NCBI RefSeq assembly: GCF_000306945.1
Contig: NC_018518.1
Span: 1,488,001 to 1,552,000, forward strand
DNA from: Bordetella pertussis 18323
GTDB lineage: Bacteria > Pseudomonadota > Gammaproteobacteria > Burkholderiales > Burkholderiaceae_B
Reading direction: 5' to 3'
DNA length: 64,000 nt
Made by a program: the position numbers and the translations under genes. Position 1 is the first letter of the stretch. Each line of letters begins with the position of its first letter. The notes beneath the pieces were generated by a model. It was not told the DNA's origin and made no database searches. It saw nothing but the letters and a program-made list of their open reading frames with translations. Below are positions 1 through 8,560 of the stretch, piece after piece.

Positions 1-619
1 CGCGCGGGCTGTCGATGCGATAGTCGGAGTAGGGCAGCGACAACAGGTCGTGGCCCAGCCGGTGCGCGGCTTGCAGCGGACGGCGCGGATCGTGCGCCAC
101 TTCGCCTCGGCGGTTGCCCGCCCCGTGCACCATGCCGACGAACTGCGAGTGGGTGTAACGCGTGAACTCCTGCAACTGGTGCACGATGCCCAGGGCCGCG
201 CCGGGGTAGGTTTCCTCGGAGGATACGGCCAGCGCCAGCCGCTTGCCCGTCATGCGCCGCAGCACCTCGGCGTGGCGGGGATGGCTGGCCGAGTAATAGG
301 TGAAAGAGCGGTCGAAGAAGGCCTTGGCCTGGGCCGACATGCCGTACCAGTACACCGGCGTGCAGAGCACCACGGCGCGCGCGGGCAGGAAGTGGTCGAA
401 GAACAGTTCGCCGTAGCGGTCGTCGGGGCGCCGCGCATCGGCCTCTTTCTCGTCCGTCAGGAAGCCCGCGATGTAGTCGTCGAGAAACAGCAGCGTGGCG
501 GCGGCGCCGGACTGGCGCGCGCCCTCGGCCACGGCCTGGGCGAGCAGGGCGCTGTTGCCGTCGCGGCGCGGACTGCCGACCAGCACCAGCACGGGGTTGG
601 GGACTTGAGATGAATCCAT
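1..619 (-). CDS. NAD(P)H-dependent FMN reductase family protein (3' end outside window)
   Basis: This reads leftward from an ATG at 617-619 and has no stop before the window edge, so the C-terminus is missing. The N-terminus carries the flavodoxin-fold FMN phosphate-loop pattern (VLVGSPRRDGNSALLAQA, about residues 12-29), followed by FLPARAVVLCTPVYWYGMSA, typical of NADPH-dependent FMN reductases and flavodoxin-like oxidoreductases. The family reduces FMN or quinones with NAD(P)H in the cytoplasm. The gene is divergent from the LysR remnant at 751, with about 130 bp between them that hold a palindrome (717-735). Family assignment is firm; the substrate is unknown. Confidence 0.85.
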   Translation of the reverse strand, partial: MDSSQVPNPVLVLVGSPRRDGNSALLAQAVAEGARQSGAAATLLFLDDYIAGFLTDEKEADARRPDDRYGELFFDHFLPARAVVLCTPVYWYGMSAQAKAFFDRSFTYYSASHPRHAEVLRRMTGKRLALAVSSEETYPGAALGIVHQLQEFTRYTHSQFVGMVHGAGNRRGEVAHDPRRPLQAAHRLGHDLLSLPYSDYRIDSPR

Positions 620-716
620 TTTCATTCCTCGCTAAGCGTATGGGTGGGATGAGCGTTGGTGCATGGAAAATTTACGGCTTGATTGCCTGGCTTGGCGAGT
701 GACGATGCCTGCATTA

Positions 717-735
717 AGATGAATTGAATTCATCT
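717..735. promoter_or_regulatory. 19-bp palindrome in the divergent reductase/LysR promoter
   Basis: AGATGAATTGAATTCATCT is a perfect palindrome around the central G at 726. It lies 15 bp upstream of the LysR ATG at 751 and about 98 bp upstream of the divergent reductase start. The position fits an operator for the LysR-type protein or another dimeric regulator. No binding evidence is available. Confidence 0.5.
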
Positions 736-750
736 ATCTCGTGGCCCCGC

Positions 751-1675
751 ATGTTTCATGATCTACCGCTGGGCGCGCTGCGCGCCTTCGAGGCCGCGGC
801 GCGCCTGCTCAGCTTCAAGGGCGCCGCCGCCGAGCTGCATGTCACGCCCACCGCCGTGTCGCACCAGATCCGCGCGCTCGAGCAGCGGCTGGGCTTTGCG
901 CTGTTCGAGCGCCTGCCGCGCGGGGTGCTGCTGACGCCCAAGGGCGGACGCCTGTTCCAGTGGGTGCATGGCATGCTGCTGGATCTGGCGCAGACGCTGG
1001 ACGCGCTGCGTCCGCGCCCGAGCACGGGCGGCCTGACGGTGTCGACCACGCATTCGTTTGCCGCGCTGTGGCTGGTGCCGCGGCTGGGGCGCTTCTACCA
1101 GGCGCATCCCGGCTACGAGGTGCGGCTGGACGCGACCAGCCGCCTGGTGGATCTGCTGCAGGACGCCAGCGTGGACGTGGCGATCCGCTATGGCGGCGGC
1201 GACCGCTCGGGGCGCCACCGCGGCGTGCAGGCCGGGGCCGTGCTGCCCGAGCGCTTCGCCGTCTATGGCGCGCCCGCCGCGGTGGCCAGCGCGGCGCGGC
1301 GGCGGCCCGCGCTGATCTCGGTGCAATGGCGCGATTCCACCGTGTACGAGACCGGCTGGCGGCAATGGTGCGAGGCGGCCGGCGTGAGCTGGCTGGCGCG
1401 CCGCGCCGCGCAGCTATGAAGAGGAAAACTACGCCCTGCAGGCCGCCATCGCCGGCCAGGGGCTGGTGCTGGCCAGCTCGGCCATGGTGTCCGACAGCGA
1501 GGCGCGCGGCCTGCTGGCGTGCTTCCGTCCGGACATCAGCGTGCCCGGGCTGCGCTATACCGCGCTGTCGGCGCCGGGCCGCCAGCGGCACCCGCCGGTG
1601 CGCGCCTTCCTGGACTGGCTGGCCGGCGAGTTCGAGAGCGCCGCGGCGCGCAGGCGCCCGGGGCTGGCCCCATGA
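751..1675 (+). pseudogene. GcvA-like LysR transcriptional regulator, frameshifted
   Basis: The ATG at 751 opens with a typical LysR winged HTH (LGALRAFEAAARLLSFKGAA, then VTPTAVSHQIRALEQRLG). The frame continues through the effector domain to a TGA at 1417-1419. The missing C-terminus (YEEENYALQAAIAGQGL onward) continues one base out of phase from 1415 to a TAG/TGA region at 1675. A one-base insertion, or two-base deletion, near 1405-1415 explains this. A TTG at 724 would add nine residues but lies inside the palindrome, so the ATG is preferred. Without the C-terminal third of the ligand domain the regulator is probably inactive. Its end overlaps the next gene's ATG. Confidence 0.85.
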
Positions 1676-2967
1676 GCGCGCCGGCCGATCCGCGCCTGGC
1701 GCAATTGCGCCGCATGCAGCGCTGGGCGCTGGCGCTGCTGGCGGCCATGATCGCCGGCTTCGTCACCAGCCACCTGATGGGCGGACAGGGCGCCTGGGCC
1801 TGGGTACGGGCGTTCTGCGAGGCCGCCACGGTCGGCGCGCTGGCCGACTGGTTTGCCGTGGTGGCGCTGTTTCGCCGCCCGCTGGGGCTGCCGATTCCCC
1901 ATACCGCCATCATCCCGGCCAACAAGGCGCGTATCGGCGACAACCTGGCGCTGTTCGTGCGCGATCATTTCCTCGATCCCGCGACGCTGCTGGAAAAGCT
2001 GCGCGTGTTCGATCCGGCCGCGCGCCTGGGCCATTGGCTGGCCGACCCGCGCCAGACCCGCAGCCTGGGCCAGGGCGCGCGCCAGGTGGCGCTGCAGGCG
2101 CTGGACCTGCTCGATGAGCAGGCTGTCAGCCGCGCCATCCAGGGCTTCGCCGTGGCGCAGTTGCGCCGCTGGGACGCGGCGCGCACGGCCGGCGAAGTGC
2201 TGGCCCTGCTGACCCGCGACGGCCGCCACCAGGAATTGCTGGACGCCGCGCTGCACCGGCTGGGCGACTACCTCGGCGAAGAGGATATCCGCCAGCGCGC
2301 CTCCGCGCTGCTGGTGAAGTTCGCCCGCAAGGAATGGCCGCGCATCATCGCCGCGGTGGATGTCATCGGCTCGGTGGAGGGCATTGCCGACAACCTGGCC
2401 GATCGCATGGCGCGTGCCCTGGTCGACGAGCTGCGCGATGTGCTGTCGCGCCCGGATCATCCCGTGCGGCGCAACTACGAGGCGTGGGTGGCCGACTATA
2501 TCGCGCGGCTGCGCGACGACCCCGAGCTGGCCGGCCAGGTCGAGGCCCTGAAGCAGCGCCTGATCGACGACCCGCGCGTACAGGAGTACGCGCTGGGGCT
2601 ATGGCGCGACATCCATGCGGTATTGCGGCGCGACCTGGAGGCCGAGGATTCGGCGCTGGCGCGCCACCTGGAGGACGCCCTGCAGGCGCTGGGCCAACGG
2701 CTGTCGCGCGACCCCGAGCTGCGCCGGGCGGTCAACGAGCATGTGCTGGACAGCGCGCGCAAGCTGACCGACAGCCTGCGCAGCGGCGTGACCGAGCATA
2801 TCTCGCGTACCGTCAAGAACTGGGACGAGCGCCACCTGGTGCGCGAACTCGAACTGAGCGTGGGCCGCGACCTGCAGTACATCCGCTTCAACGGGACGCT
2901 GGTGGGCGGGTTGATCGGCCTGGCCCTGCATGCCGGCGTGCTGCTGGTGCAGCGGGCCGGCGGCTGA
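1672..2967 (+). CDS. DUF445 family membrane protein (YjiN-like)
   Basis: 431 aa, matching the DUF445 family in length and architecture: a hydrophobic segment near residues 13-33, the conserved WVRAFCEAATVGALADWFAV and LFRRPLGLPIPHTAIIPANK block, a long charged helical middle, and a C-terminal membrane helix (FNGTLVGGLIGLALHAGVLL). The ATG at 1672 overlaps the stop of the upstream LysR remnant (ATGA), suggesting past translational coupling. The longer in-frame extension upstream runs antisense-like through the LysR gene and is rejected. The biological role of DUF445 proteins is unknown. Confidence 0.85.
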   Translation: MSAPADPRLAQLRRMQRWALALLAAMIAGFVTSHLMGGQGAWAWVRAFCEAATVGALADWFAVVALFRRPLGLPIPHTAIIPANKARIGDNLALFVRDHFLDPATLLEKLRVFDPAARLGHWLADPRQTRSLGQGARQVALQALDLLDEQAVSRAIQGFAVAQLRRWDAARTAGEVLALLTRDGRHQELLDAALHRLGDYLGEEDIRQRASALLVKFARKEWPRIIAAVDVIGSVEGIADNLADRMARALVDELRDVLSRPDHPVRRNYEAWVADYIARLRDDPELAGQVEALKQRLIDDPRVQEYALGLWRDIHAVLRRDLEAEDSALARHLEDALQALGQRLSRDPELRRAVNEHVLDSARKLTDSLRSGVTEHISRTVKNWDERHLVRELELSVGRDLQYIRFNGTLVGGLIGLALHAGVLLVQRAGG

Positions 2968-2988
2968 GCCGGCGCGACGCGGGCGCAC

Positions 2989-3873
2989 TCAGGCGGCGGC
3001 CGCGTAAGCCGGCCGGCGCTCCTGGTAGGCCTGGCGAATATGGCGCGCCATTTCCTCGACGGCCTGTGAGCGCTCGCCGGGTGCGATGTACAGATTGATG
3101 GCGTAGTCGGGCAGGGCCGGCAGGCCGCTGGCCGCGTCGAGCACCTGCAGGTCGGCGGGGGCCACCGACAGCAGGCTGGCTGTGACCGCCAGGTCCAGGC
3201 GCACGGTGGTCAACGTGGCGTCGGCATTGCCGTTCTCGAATACGCTGCGCCAGGGAATGCGTCCGCCGTCCAGCGCGTCGGCCAGCACCGGCCGGAAGGC
3301 GCAGGCATCGCTGACCAGCGAGACCGGCAACGGGTTCTTGCGCCACGCCTGGCCGCCCGGGGCGGCCAGCCACACCACGCGGTCGACGGCCAGGCGCTCG
3401 CCGCCCGCCGCCGCGCCGATGGGTTCCTCGGCCAGCGTCAAGTCCAGCTTGCGGCGCCGCACCTGCTCCAGCAGTTCGGGCGAGGTCGCCGAGATCAGCG
3501 AAATGTCCACATCGGGATAGCGCAGCGAATAGGCGCGCAGCAGGCCCGGCAAGTGCGTGCCGATCAGGTCGTGCGGCACCCCCAGCCGCACCGCGCCGAC
3601 GCAGCCGGCGCCGGTCATGTGCTGCATCAGTTCGTCGTTCAGGCGCACCATTTCGCGCGCGCGGCCCAGCAGGCGCGCGCCGTCGCCGGTCAGCGCCGCG
3701 CCGCTGCGGCGCCGTTCCAGCAGGGTGCGGCCGAACAGGGCCTCCAGCCGCTGCAACTGCTGGCTGACCGCGCTCTGGGTCAGGTGCAGCAGGGCGGCGG
3801 CGGCGGTCAGGCTGCCGGTATCGTGGACGGCCAGGAAGGCGCGCAGCAGCGCGGTGTCGATATTGCGGCTCAT
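2989..3873 (-). CDS. LysR family transcriptional regulator
   Basis: 294 aa. An N-terminal winged HTH (LLRAFLAVHDTGSLTAAAAL, then LTQSAVSQQLQRLEALFGR) is followed by a LysR effector-binding domain of normal length, ending in an alanine-rich tail. It is divergent from the PhzF-family gene, with a 98-bp intergenic region holding an inverted repeat (3880-3923), so it probably regulates itself and PhzF. The effector is unknown. Confidence 0.9.
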   Translation of the reverse strand: MSRNIDTALLRAFLAVHDTGSLTAAAALLHLTQSAVSQQLQRLEALFGRTLLERRRSGAALTGDGARLLGRAREMVRLNDELMQHMTGAGCVGAVRLGVPHDLIGTHLPGLLRAYSLRYPDVDISLISATSPELLEQVRRRKLDLTLAEEPIGAAAGGERLAVDRVVWLAAPGGQAWRKNPLPVSLVSDACAFRPVLADALDGGRIPWRSVFENGNADATLTTVRLDLAVTASLLSVAPADLQVLDAASGLPALPDYAINLYIAPGERSQAVEEMARHIRQAYQERRPAYAAAA

Positions 3874-3879
3874 GATTTA

Positions 3880-3923
3880 TTAGGATTCGTGATACTGGGG
3901 ATTATAAGAATTCGATATCCTAA
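3880..3923. promoter_or_regulatory. Inverted repeat between LysR and PhzF genes
   Basis: TTAGGAT at 3880-3886 is mirrored exactly by ATCCTAA at 3917-3923, and a GAATTC lies between them at 3909-3914. Paired half-sites in a divergent LysR/target promoter are the expected layout for LysR-type regulation. Assignment is by position only. Confidence 0.45.
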
Positions 3924-3971
3924 ATTGATGCGTGTGGCTATCGTACCTCTCATCGCTTTGTGGAGATAGCC

Positions 3972-4847
3972 ATGCAAACCACGACATCCCTGATTGCCTC
4001 GGTGCGGCGCATCGCCGCCTTTTCCGACGGCGCGCGCGGCGGCAACCCGGCCGGCGTCCATGTGGCCGAGGTGCTGCCCGACGCCATGACCATGCAGCAG
4101 ATGGCCGCCGAGATCGGCTATTCCGAAACCGTGTTCGCCGCGCCGGCCTATGGCGGCTGGCGGGTACGCTATTTCGCGCCGGAAGCGGAAGTGCCATTCT
4201 GCGGCCACGCCACGATCGCGCTGGGCGCCGTGCTGGCCGAGCAGGAGGGCGACGGCGTGTTCGCCCTGACGACCAACCATGCCAACATAACGGTGGAGGG
4301 GCGCCGCCAGGGCGGCCTGTACAGCGCCGCGCTGCAATCGCCGCGCACGCGCAGCGCGCCCTTGGAGGCGGCCGTGCGCGACGAGGCGCTGGCCCTGTTC
4401 GGCTACACGCCCGCCGACCTCGACAGCCGGCTGCCGCCCGCCTACGCCGAGGCCGGCGCCGCCCACCTGATCCTGCCGCTGAACAGCCGCGAGCGCCTGG
4501 CGGCGATGCGCTACGACCTGGCCGCCGGCCGCGCTTTCATGAAGCGCACGGGCGTGGTGACGATCGCCTGGGTCCACGCCGAGTCGGCCACGCTGCTGCA
4601 CGCGCGCAATGCATTTGCGGCCGGCGGCGTGTACGAGGATCCGGCAACCGGGGCGGCCGCCGCCGCGCTGGCTGGCCATCTGCGCGACAGCGGCTGGCTG
4701 CGCGCCGGGGCCATCGAGATCCTGCAGGGCTTCGACATGGGCGTGCCGGCGCGCCTGCGGGCCGAGTACGGCCCCGAGCCGGGCAGTTCGGTGCGGGTGG
4801 CCGGCACGGCGCACGCGCTGGCGCGCCAGCCCGCCCTCATAGATTGA
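3972..4847 (+). CDS. PhzF family phenazine biosynthesis-like isomerase
   Basis: 291 aa. It carries the family signatures AAFSDGARGGNPAGV (N-terminus), GYSETVFAAPA, the central FCGHATIALGAVL, and EDPATGAAAAALAGHL in the second half. These mark the two-lobed PhzF/DapF fold. The start is the ATG at 3972, preceded by GGAG at 3962; a GTG at 3960 is less well spaced. PhzF relatives are cytoplasmic isomerases or epimerases of mostly unknown substrate, and a phenazine pathway is not implied because no other phz gene is nearby. The 3' end overlaps the convergent DUF1428 gene by 11 bp. Confidence 0.88.
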   Translation: MQTTTSLIASVRRIAAFSDGARGGNPAGVHVAEVLPDAMTMQQMAAEIGYSETVFAAPAYGGWRVRYFAPEAEVPFCGHATIALGAVLAEQEGDGVFALTTNHANITVEGRRQGGLYSAALQSPRTRSAPLEAAVRDEALALFGYTPADLDSRLPPAYAEAGAAHLILPLNSRERLAAMRYDLAAGRAFMKRTGVVTIAWVHAESATLLHARNAFAAGGVYEDPATGAAAAALAGHLRDSGWLRAGAIEILQGFDMGVPARLRAEYGPEPGSSVRVAGTAHALARQPALID

Positions 4848-5193
4848 CCAGCGTCTTGAACCCGCCGTAGGCCATGCGCTTGCAATCGAACACGCCGTCG
4901 ACGCACTGCTCCTTCAGGCGCGGGTCGGCCATGACCGCCGCATTGATGCGGTCGCGCTCGGCCCGGCTCGGGTAGACGATCCAGGCGAACACCACGGTTT
5001 CGCCCTCGCGCGCCGCGGCCGAGGTCTTGAACGACACCATGCCTTCGATGTCCAGGTCGTCGCCCGTGCATTCGCAATAGGCCAGCGCGCCATGCTCTTT
5101 CCAGATCGCGCCGGCCTTGGTGGCCATCTGCCGGTAGGTGTCCAGCTTGTCGTTGGGCACCGACAGCAGGAAACCGTCTACGTATTGATCCAT
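4837..5193 (-). CDS. DUF1428 family protein
   Basis: 118 aa starting MDQYVDGFLLSVPNDKLDTY. The ATG at 5191-5193 follows a good AGGAG ribosome site. The protein matches the DUF1428 (YbaA-like, dimeric alpha-beta barrel) family, including WKEHGALAYCECTGDDL and KRMAYGGFKTLVNL. Members are small cytoplasmic proteins of unknown function. Confidence 0.85.
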   Translation of the reverse strand: MDQYVDGFLLSVPNDKLDTYRQMATKAGAIWKEHGALAYCECTGDDLDIEGMVSFKTSAAAREGETVVFAWIVYPSRAERDRINAAVMADPRLKEQCVDGVFDCKRMAYGGFKTLVNL

Positions 5194-5335
5194 GGCACTG
5201 CTCCTGGGTGGCAGGGGCCCCGCGGCCCCCTGGTTGGAATTGGCACTGTAGCGGGAAAGCAGGGGGTTGCCGACGGGGGATTGCGACATTGTTGCGGGTG
5301 GATCGCGACAGGCTGGCCGCAGTATGCTGGGCGCT

Positions 5336-6298
5336 ATGAAACGTCTTGCCCTGCTGGTGCCCGAACGGGCCAACATCGCATCGCTCGAGAACGCCCGCCA
5401 GGGGTTTCTGGCGGCCAACGGCTTCTTGCGCGAGCGCGGCCGCGCGCCGAGCTTCGACGTGCGCCTGGTGGCGGCCACGCCGCAGGTGCGGCTGGATCAC
5501 GGCCGCATCACCGTGCAGGCCGACACCGTGCTCGAGGCGGTGGGCGAGGTCGACCTGTGCGTCGTGCCGCCGATCCAGGGCGATCCGCAGCCGGCGCTGC
5601 AGGAGAACGGCGCATTGATCGACTGGCTGGCCGGCTACTACAAGAACGGCGGCGAGGTCGCCAGCCTGTGCGTGGGCGCCGCGCTGCTGGCCGCCGGCGG
5701 CGTGCTCGACGGACAGCGCGCGGTGGTGCATTGGGCGGCGCAGAGCGACTTCGGCCGCCTGTTTCCGGCGGTGCGCTGGGTCAGCGACCGGGTCGTGCTG
5801 GAGGCCAACGGCATCTACACCAGCGGCGGCGCGTTCTCGGCCGCGCACCTGGTGCTGCACCTGGTCGACAAGTACACCGATCGCGAGACGGCGATCTGGT
5901 GCGCCAAGCTGTTCCAGCTGGACTGGAGCCGCCAGAGCCAATTGCCGTTCGTGGTGTTCGTGGGGCAGAAAACGCATGGCGATGGGGTGGTGCGGCAAGT
6001 GCAGGAGCACATCGAGGCCAACTACACCGAGCGCCTGACCGTGGAGCAACTGGCGCAGCGCGTGGCGCTGGGCCGGCGCACGCTGGAGCGGCGCTTTCGC
6101 CATGCCACCGGCAACAGCATCGTCGAGTACGTGCAGCGCATCCGCATCGAGGCGGCCAAGAAGCAGCTCGAAAGCTCGCGCAAATCGGTCGCCGAAGTGA
6201 TGTACGAGGTCGGCTACAACGACACCAAGGCCTTTCGCGACATCTTCAACAAGTACTGCGGCATGTCGCCGCTGATGTACAAGGAAAGATACCTATGA
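5336..6298 (+). CDS. GlxA family AraC-type regulator with DJ-1/PfpI domain
   Basis: 320 aa. Residues about 1-190 form a class-I glutamine amidotransferase-like (DJ-1/PfpI) domain, with SLCVGAALLAAGGVLDG as the nucleophile-elbow region and a Cys in CVGAA. The C-terminus is a double HTH AraC domain (YTERLTVEQLAQRVALGRRT and SVAEVMYEVGYNDTKAFRD). GlxA-type proteins are cytoplasmic activators or repressors of small-molecule catabolism; the effector is unknown. The ATG at 5336 is chosen because the conserved domain starts immediately after it. Two palindromic hairpins follow the stop. Confidence 0.9.
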   Translation: MKRLALLVPERANIASLENARQGFLAANGFLRERGRAPSFDVRLVAATPQVRLDHGRITVQADTVLEAVGEVDLCVVPPIQGDPQPALQENGALIDWLAGYYKNGGEVASLCVGAALLAAGGVLDGQRAVVHWAAQSDFGRLFPAVRWVSDRVVLEANGIYTSGGAFSAAHLVLHLVDKYTDRETAIWCAKLFQLDWSRQSQLPFVVFVGQKTHGDGVVRQVQEHIEANYTERLTVEQLAQRVALGRRTLERRFRHATGNSIVEYVQRIRIEAAKKQLESSRKSVAEVMYEVGYNDTKAFRDIFNKYCGMSPLMYKERYL

Positions 6299-6300
6299 CA

Positions 6301-6332
6301 CAGGAGCCTGTCCCGACGGGGACAGGCTCCTG
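6301..6332. repeat. Palindromic hairpin repeat, copy 1
   Basis: CAGGAGCCTGTCCC and GGGACAGGCTCCTG form perfect 14-bp arms around a GACG loop, starting 3 bp after the stop of the AraC gene. The core GCCTGTCCC/GGGACAGGC is shared with five other sites in this window. There is no T-tract, so it is not a standard terminator. Confidence 0.8.
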
Positions 6333-6352
6333 CCGAATCCTTCCGTACGCCG

Positions 6353-6382
6353 GGGTGCCTGTCCTCGTCGGGACAGGCACCC
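6353..6382. repeat. Palindromic hairpin repeat, copy 2
   Basis: GGGTGCCTGTCC and GGACAGGCACCC form perfect 12-bp arms around a TCGTCG loop. It lies 20 bp beyond copy 1, in the gap between the convergent AraC and DUF3008 genes. Confidence 0.8.
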
Positions 6383-6427
6383 TTGCCGCAGGTGTCGCTG
6401 CCCATGCGGGGACGGTCTCCCGGAGAG

Positions 6428-6607
6428 TCACTTATGGTACGGCTTGCCCTTGCGGGCGGTGCCGGCCATGTGTTCGAGCTCGCGCTCGCTCATCGAGTCG
6501 TACATGTCGCGCGAGGCGCCCTTGAGGTCGCTCACCCTGGATTCGCCGCGCTTGGCCGCGAGCGCCGCGCCGGCGGCCATTTGCTGGGCTTTGGATTTGG
6601 CTGGCAT
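6428..6607 (-). CDS. Small DUF3008 family protein
   Basis: 59 aa, beginning MPAKSKAQQMAAGAALAAKR and ending ARKGKPYHK. It matches the short DUF3008 proteins (MPAKSKAQQ start, SMSERELEHMAGT near the end). The start is supported by a near-perfect AAGGAGG Shine-Dalgarno about 7 bp upstream of the ATG at 6605-6607. The protein is basic, has no membrane segment, and is probably cytoplasmic; its function is unknown. The strong ribosome site suggests high expression. Confidence 0.85.
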   Translation of the reverse strand: MPAKSKAQQMAAGAALAAKRGESRVSDLKGASRDMYDSMSERELEHMAGTARKGKPYHK

Positions 6608-6749
6608 GATGTACCTCCTTCCAGAAATGTCGATGCGGGAACGGTGATTTCAGCGTAGCAACTCCGAGCAAGGGGAGCTGCAACGAGGGGTAGCAGCGTG
6701 CAAGATGCGATGTCCCGCGTTTCCGGGTCGTTTCTTCAGGAGTTCCCGC

Positions 6750-7229
6750 ATGCAGATTTCCCGCCGTTTTCCGCTCCTGGCCCGCCGCGCCGCTCTGGCG
6801 CTATGCCTGGCCGGCGCCGTCCAGGCCCATGCCCAGGAGGCCGCCGTGCAACGCAAGAGCGATTACCCCTTTGCCGCCACCGTGGCGCGCCTGCAGGATG
6901 CCTTGCGCGCCAAGGGAATGACGATCTTCGCGGTCATCGACCACCAGGCCGCCGCGAAGCAGGCGGAGCTGGACATGCCGCCGACCCAGGTGGTGGTGTA
7001 CGGCAATCCCAAGGCCGGCACGCCGCTCATGCTGGCCGCGCCCGATTTCGCGCTGGAGCTGCCCTTGAAAGTGCTGGTGCGCGAGACCGCCTCGGGCGAG
7101 GTGCTGGTGGTCTACCATCCGGCCGGCACGCGCGAGGGCATGCTGGGCCTGCCCGCCGGGATGGCGCAGCAACTGGCCGGCGCCGAGCGCATCGTCGACG
7201 CCGCGGTGCGGCGCGCGCCGGCCGACTGA
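6750..7229 (+). CDS. Secreted DUF302 domain protein
   Basis: 159 aa. The ATG at 6750 follows AGGAG by 7 bp. Residues 1-30 form a signal peptide (RRFPLLARRAALALCLAGA, cleavage near AQA/QEA). The mature part is a DUF302 domain (SDYPFAATVARLQDALRAKG, MTIFAVIDHQAAA, VVYGNPKAGTPLM). DUF302 domains occur in small periplasmic proteins of unknown function. Confidence 0.85.
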   Translation: MQISRRFPLLARRAALALCLAGAVQAHAQEAAVQRKSDYPFAATVARLQDALRAKGMTIFAVIDHQAAAKQAELDMPPTQVVVYGNPKAGTPLMLAAPDFALELPLKVLVRETASGEVLVVYHPAGTREGMLGLPAGMAQQLAGAERIVDAAVRRAPAD

Positions 7230-7239
7230 GCCGGGCGCG

Positions 7240-8076
7240 TCACGCCGGGCGCCGCAGCCCGCCCACGAATCCGGCCAGCGCGCGCGTCACCAGCTCGGGC
7301 TGGTCCTTGTGCGGCGAGTGGCCGCAGTCCTGGATTTCCAGCAGGCGGGTCTGCGGCGCCAGGCGGCGGATGCCGCGGATCTGTTCCAGCGTGCCGTATT
7401 CGTCGTCCACGCCCTGCATGGCCAGCACCGGGCAGGTGATGGCCGGCAGGTAGGCCTCGATGTTCCATTGCCGGAAGGCCGGGTCCAGCCAGGTGTCGGT
7501 CCACGATGCGAAGGTCGAATCGACATCGTCGTGGTAGCGGGCCAGGCGGTCGCGCAGCGTGGTTTCGCGGTAGGCGCGCAGCGCCACCGCGATGTTGGCG
7601 ACGGTAATGTCCTCGACGTAGATGTGCGGCGCGGCTACCGCGATCCCGGCCACGGCGTCCGGGCACAAGGCGGCATAGAGCAGCGCAATGCTGGCGCCGT
7701 CGCTGTGGTCGAACAGGACCGGCTTGTCGCGCCGCGCGTCGATGCCCAGCGCCGCGAACAGCGCGGGCAGGGCTTGCGCGGCCTGCTGGTGCAGGTAGTC
7801 GATGGGCCGGCTCTCATCCAGCGGACGGACGGTCGAGCGGCCGTAGCCGTAGCGCGAATAAACCAGCCCGCGGCATCCGGCCGCATCGCAGACGCGCCGC
7901 GGTCAGTCGCGCCACATGGCCAGCGACCCCAGCCCTTCGTGCAGGAATACCAGCAGGGGGGCATCGCGCCGCTCAGGCGCGAGCAGCGCATACTCGATGC
8001 GCATGGGACGGTCGGCGTAATGCACGTCGGCGTATTGCGCGGGCGCGGCGGCGGAAGAGCGGGCGGGCGGCGTCAT
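7240..8076 (-). pseudogene. Alpha/beta hydrolase with in-frame nonsense codon
   Basis: A 279-codon frame from the ATG at 8074-8076 is interrupted by TGA at 7903-7905 (codon 58), immediately after LVFLHEGLGSLAMWRD. The same frame then continues uninterrupted through an alpha/beta hydrolase fold: YSRYGYGRSTV, the nucleophile elbow DHSDGASIALLYA, and the C-terminal QDCGHSPHKDQPE catalytic-His region. One base change (for example TGG to TGA) accounts for the break. Restart at a downstream GTG/ATG would lack the oxyanion region. The gene is divergent from the ArsR gene and its upstream region holds the paired operator boxes. Confidence 0.88.
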
Positions 8077-8143
8077 GGCAGGGTTTTCCGGTGCTGAGGC
8101 TTGCGCTCCATTGTGCCAGTGCCGCCGCGGTTACAAAAAACAT

Positions 8144-8155
8144 AACCATTTGGTT
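8144..8155. promoter_or_regulatory. ArsR-type operator box 1
   Basis: AACCA-TT-TGGTT, an inverted repeat with a 2-bp centre, sits between the divergent hydrolase and ArsR genes. It is followed by GAAT exactly as in box 2, 39 bp away. Confidence 0.6.
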
Positions 8156-8182
8156 GAATAAGACGGCGGGTTTCTCTAATAT

Positions 8183-8194
8183 AACCAAATGGTT
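8183..8194. promoter_or_regulatory. ArsR-type operator box 2 overlapping the start codon
   Basis: AACCA-AA-TGGTT covers the ATG of the ArsR gene at 8189. It is the exact reverse complement of box 1 over 12 bp. Two copies of the same dyad around a divergent promoter are good evidence for an autoregulatory operator. Confidence 0.6.
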
Positions 8195-8560
8195 GAATAT
8201 CAAGCTCCCGCCCTGGACCGCGTCTTTCACGCCCTGTCCGACCCCACGCGCCGCGCGATGCTGCGCCGCCTGGCCGACGGGGAACACAATATCCGCGCGC
8301 TGGCCGCGCCGTTCGCCATGTCGTTCACGGCCGCCTCCAAGCACCTGAAGGTGCTGGAAAGCGCCGGGCTGGTCAGCCGCCGCGTGCAGGGGCGCTCGCA
8401 CCTGTGCCGCATCGATGCCGCGCCGCTGGCCGCCATCGACGCGTGGCTGAAGTTCTACGAGCGCTTCTGGAATGCCAGGCTGGACATGCTGGAGACCTTG
8501 CTGCGCGCCGACGCGGCATCGTCCGTTCCCTCCCACCCCGACCAGGACCCGACTCCATGA
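8189..8560 (+). CDS. ArsR/SmtB family winged-helix repressor
   Basis: 123 aa. The N-terminus (LDRVFHALSDPTRRAMLRRL) and HTH (MSFTAASKHLKVLESAGLVS) match ArsR-family repressors of the SdpR/YczG type that precede SRPBCC genes. No metal-binding CxC motif is present. No Shine-Dalgarno sequence precedes the ATG at 8189, which lies inside operator box 2, so the mRNA may be leaderless or the start poorly translated. The stop overlaps the next gene's ATG (ATGA at 8557), indicating a two-gene operon. Confidence 0.9.
   Translation: MVEYQAPALDRVFHALSDPTRRAMLRRLADGEHNIRALAAPFAMSFTAASKHLKVLESAGLVSRRVQGRSHLCRIDAAPLAAIDAWLKFYERFWNARLDMLETLLRADAASSVPSHPDQDPTP

Noticed and set aside
50..613. Plus-strand open frame at the window's left edge
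   Set aside because: It is the reverse reading of the FMN reductase, which has clear flavodoxin motifs on the minus strand.
3960..4847. PhzF gene as evidence for phenazine synthesis
   Set aside because: PhzF homologues are widespread without phenazine pathways and no other phz gene is present.
6301..6382. CRISPR-like repeat array
   Set aside because: Only two palindromes with different arms and no regular spacers; no cas genes in the window.
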